Part shown: positions 12,085 to 13,251 of the stretch, in pieces
Numbering within the stretch: position 1 is the stretch's first letter
Layout: each line of letters begins with the position of its first letter
Origin: an uncultured Clostridia bacterium
Lineage (GTDB): Bacteria; Bacillota; Clostridia; Christensenellales; UBA1242
Assembly: GCA_947584775.1 (NCBI GenBank)
Contig: CANPWT010000027.1
Location: forward strand, 1-13,251
Direction: 5' to 3'
DNA length: 13,251 nucleotides
The notes under the pieces: model-generated
Databases searched by the model: none
The model's input: the letters and a program-made list of their open reading frames with translations, nothing else
What the model was told of the DNA's origin: nothing
Program-made: the position numbers and the translations under genes

Positions 12085-13251
12085 TTATGTTTTTGTTAAG
12101 TTTACTTCATACCAATCGTTCTTAAAATTTACTGCGTTGTCTGTTGGGTTGGAAACATCCACGCTTGTGCCCTCTATTCCCCAACCGGTCGGGTCGTCAA
12201 AACTAACGCTTGTAAGTTTTGAGCAACTGCCAAAGGCTCTATATTCCACCGTGGTTACTGTTGCGGGAATTGTAACTTGTTGCAAGCCGCTACCTTCAAA
12301 TGCTCTAAACCCAATTTTTGTAAATTTAGAGTTGCCCCAGTTGATGGTTGTTAACGCTCTACATCCAGAAAAACTAAGTGCGGTCACGGTTGCTAACCCT
12401 GTGCCAAAGTTTACTGTTTGCAAATGTATTGCCCCCTCGAAAATACACCCCTCTGAGGTTGTTACCGAATCTGGAATTGTAACCTCGGTTAAGCCTTGCA
12501 CTTGCAAAAAGGCGTAATTCCTAAAACGCGTCACACTGCCATCGGTTGGAATAACGCTGGCGGAGCAGCCCAAATACAAGGTTTTGTTTTTGCCAATTAA
12601 GCAATTGCCGCTTACAATAAAGGTTTCATTTTCTGGGTCTATGTCAAATTTTTTATATTGCCTGCCTGCAAAACTTCTTATTTCCACACTATTTAAACTT
12701 TTTGGGAAATACAACACATCTTGCCAAATTGGTGTGGTTGAATATCTGGAATATGAACAAGCAAAGGCTCTTTCTCTAATTACCTCCAATGTTTCAGGGA
12801 ATTTTAAATCTCGCAAATTATCACAACCAGCAAATGCTGACTTGTTTATATCTATAAGCCCATATGGCAAAACCATGCTTGTTAAGCCGGTGCAATTTTC
12901 AAAGCCATTTTCTTGTATTCTCCAAACTGGGTGGCTTGCATCTCCCTCGCCAAACATTTGTGGAACAACAATTTCGCCAGAAATATCTTTGCTAACCGCT
13001 TCTACTGAGTAATAATATTCGTTATCATTGCCATGCATGCCGTGGCGCAAAATAAAGTTAAATTTTTCATTGGTGGCCATTTTTGTGTAAACTGTGGTGG
13101 ATGAGTCTATCACGCTATCGTCTTTAACCGGTTTGGTTAATTCTTTATCAAAATAATACCCGCAGGTGTTGTATGGTGTTAGGGTTGGTTCAACACTTTT
13201 TAATGTCTGCATCAGGTTGGCGCCCGTTTCGGCTATGTGTAATTGTCGCAC
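12085..13251 (-). CDS. BspA-type leucine-rich-repeat protein, N-terminus outside the window
   Basis: The 388 visible codons run off the right edge. The first visible codon is GTG, but no ribosome site can be seen, so the real start probably lies outside. Visible residues about 25-58 (CGYYFDKELTKPV, then STTVYTKMA) resemble the end of a Listeria-Bacteroides/InlB-type B-repeat, which implies missing upstream repeats and probably a signal peptide. Residues about 80-350 are LRR_5/BspA repeats (NGFENCTGLTSMVLP, SAFAGCDNLRDLKFP, LSFSGCRALTTINW, RAFEGSGLQQVTIP, RAFGSCSKLTSVSF). The closing segment GTSVDVSNPTDNAVNF is typical of surface-displayed Bacillota proteins of this type. The protein probably acts outside the cell in adhesion or host contact, but the ligand is unknown. 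It differs from the other LRR protein here in domain make-up. Confidence 0.85.
   Translation of the reverse strand: MRQLHIAETGANLMQTLKSVEPTLTPYNTCGYYFDKELTKPVKDDSVIDSSTTVYTKMATNEKFNFILRHGMHGNDNEYYYSVEAVSKDISGEIVVPQMFGEGDASHPVWRIQENGFENCTGLTSMVLPYGLIDINKSAFAGCDNLRDLKFPETLEVIRERAFACSYSRYSTTPIWQDVLYFPKSLNSVEIRSFAGRQYKKFDIDPENETFIVSGNCLIGKNKTLYLGCSASVIPTDGSVTRFRNYAFLQVQGLTEVTIPDSVTTSEGCIFEGAIHLQTVNFGTGLATVTALSFSGCRALTTINWGNSKFTKIGFRAFEGSGLQQVTIPATVTTVEYRAFGSCSKLTSVSFDDPTGWGIEGTSVDVSNPTDNAVNFKNDWYEVNLTKT

Overview
The window is an AT-rich stretch of a bacterial chromosome that reads most naturally as an uncultured, endospore-forming member of the Bacillota (Clostridia-like, perhaps gut-associated). 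The strongest lineage evidence is a complete spoIVA (spore coat ATPase), supported by a FloA/NfeD pair, a VanW-family protein, strong AGGAGG-type ribosome sites, TTGACA/TATAAT promoters and BspA-type leucine-rich-repeat proteins. TAA, TAG and TGA all act as stops, so the code is standard. No rRNA, tRNA, transposase or CRISPR array was found. The species cannot be named from the sequence.

Left part (1-5950, all on the minus strand). From right to left: spoIVA; a protein with a membrane anchor joined to an Ala/Lys/Pro-rich histone H1-like tail; a small paralogue of that anchor; rsmD followed directly by an OGG1-type 8-oxoguanine glycosylase gene; a zinc-ribbon membrane protein; and nfeD-floA, with floA cut by the window edge. 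Most units have their own promoter, and several have a compact intrinsic terminator touching the stop codon. spoIVA has a sigma-E-like promoter, as expected for a mother-cell gene.

Middle part (5951-8012). About 800 bp without genes holds a GC-rich hairpin block ending in a T run, two copies of a 174-bp foldback repeat (one flanked by a 7-bp direct repeat, the other supplying the last codons of the next gene), and a short REP-like palindromic module. Then come, on the minus strand, a 53-codon gene and a leucine-rich-repeat protein with a phage-tail-like N-terminal motif. They form a tight two-gene unit.

Right part (8013-13251). A plus-strand four-helix membrane protein is followed by an AT-rich array of degenerate repeats of about 50 bp. 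Next come a minus-strand VanW-family exported protein and, divergently, a plus-strand rmuC. A T-rich degenerate repeat separates rmuC from a converging second leucine-rich-repeat protein, whose N-terminus lies outside the window.

Most genes are housekeeping or envelope functions: membrane microdomains, DNA repair, ribosome modification and spore coat. The most unusual items are the anchored histone-like gene with a near-ideal internal ribosome site, the paired 174-bp elements, and the small-gene plus LRR cassette.
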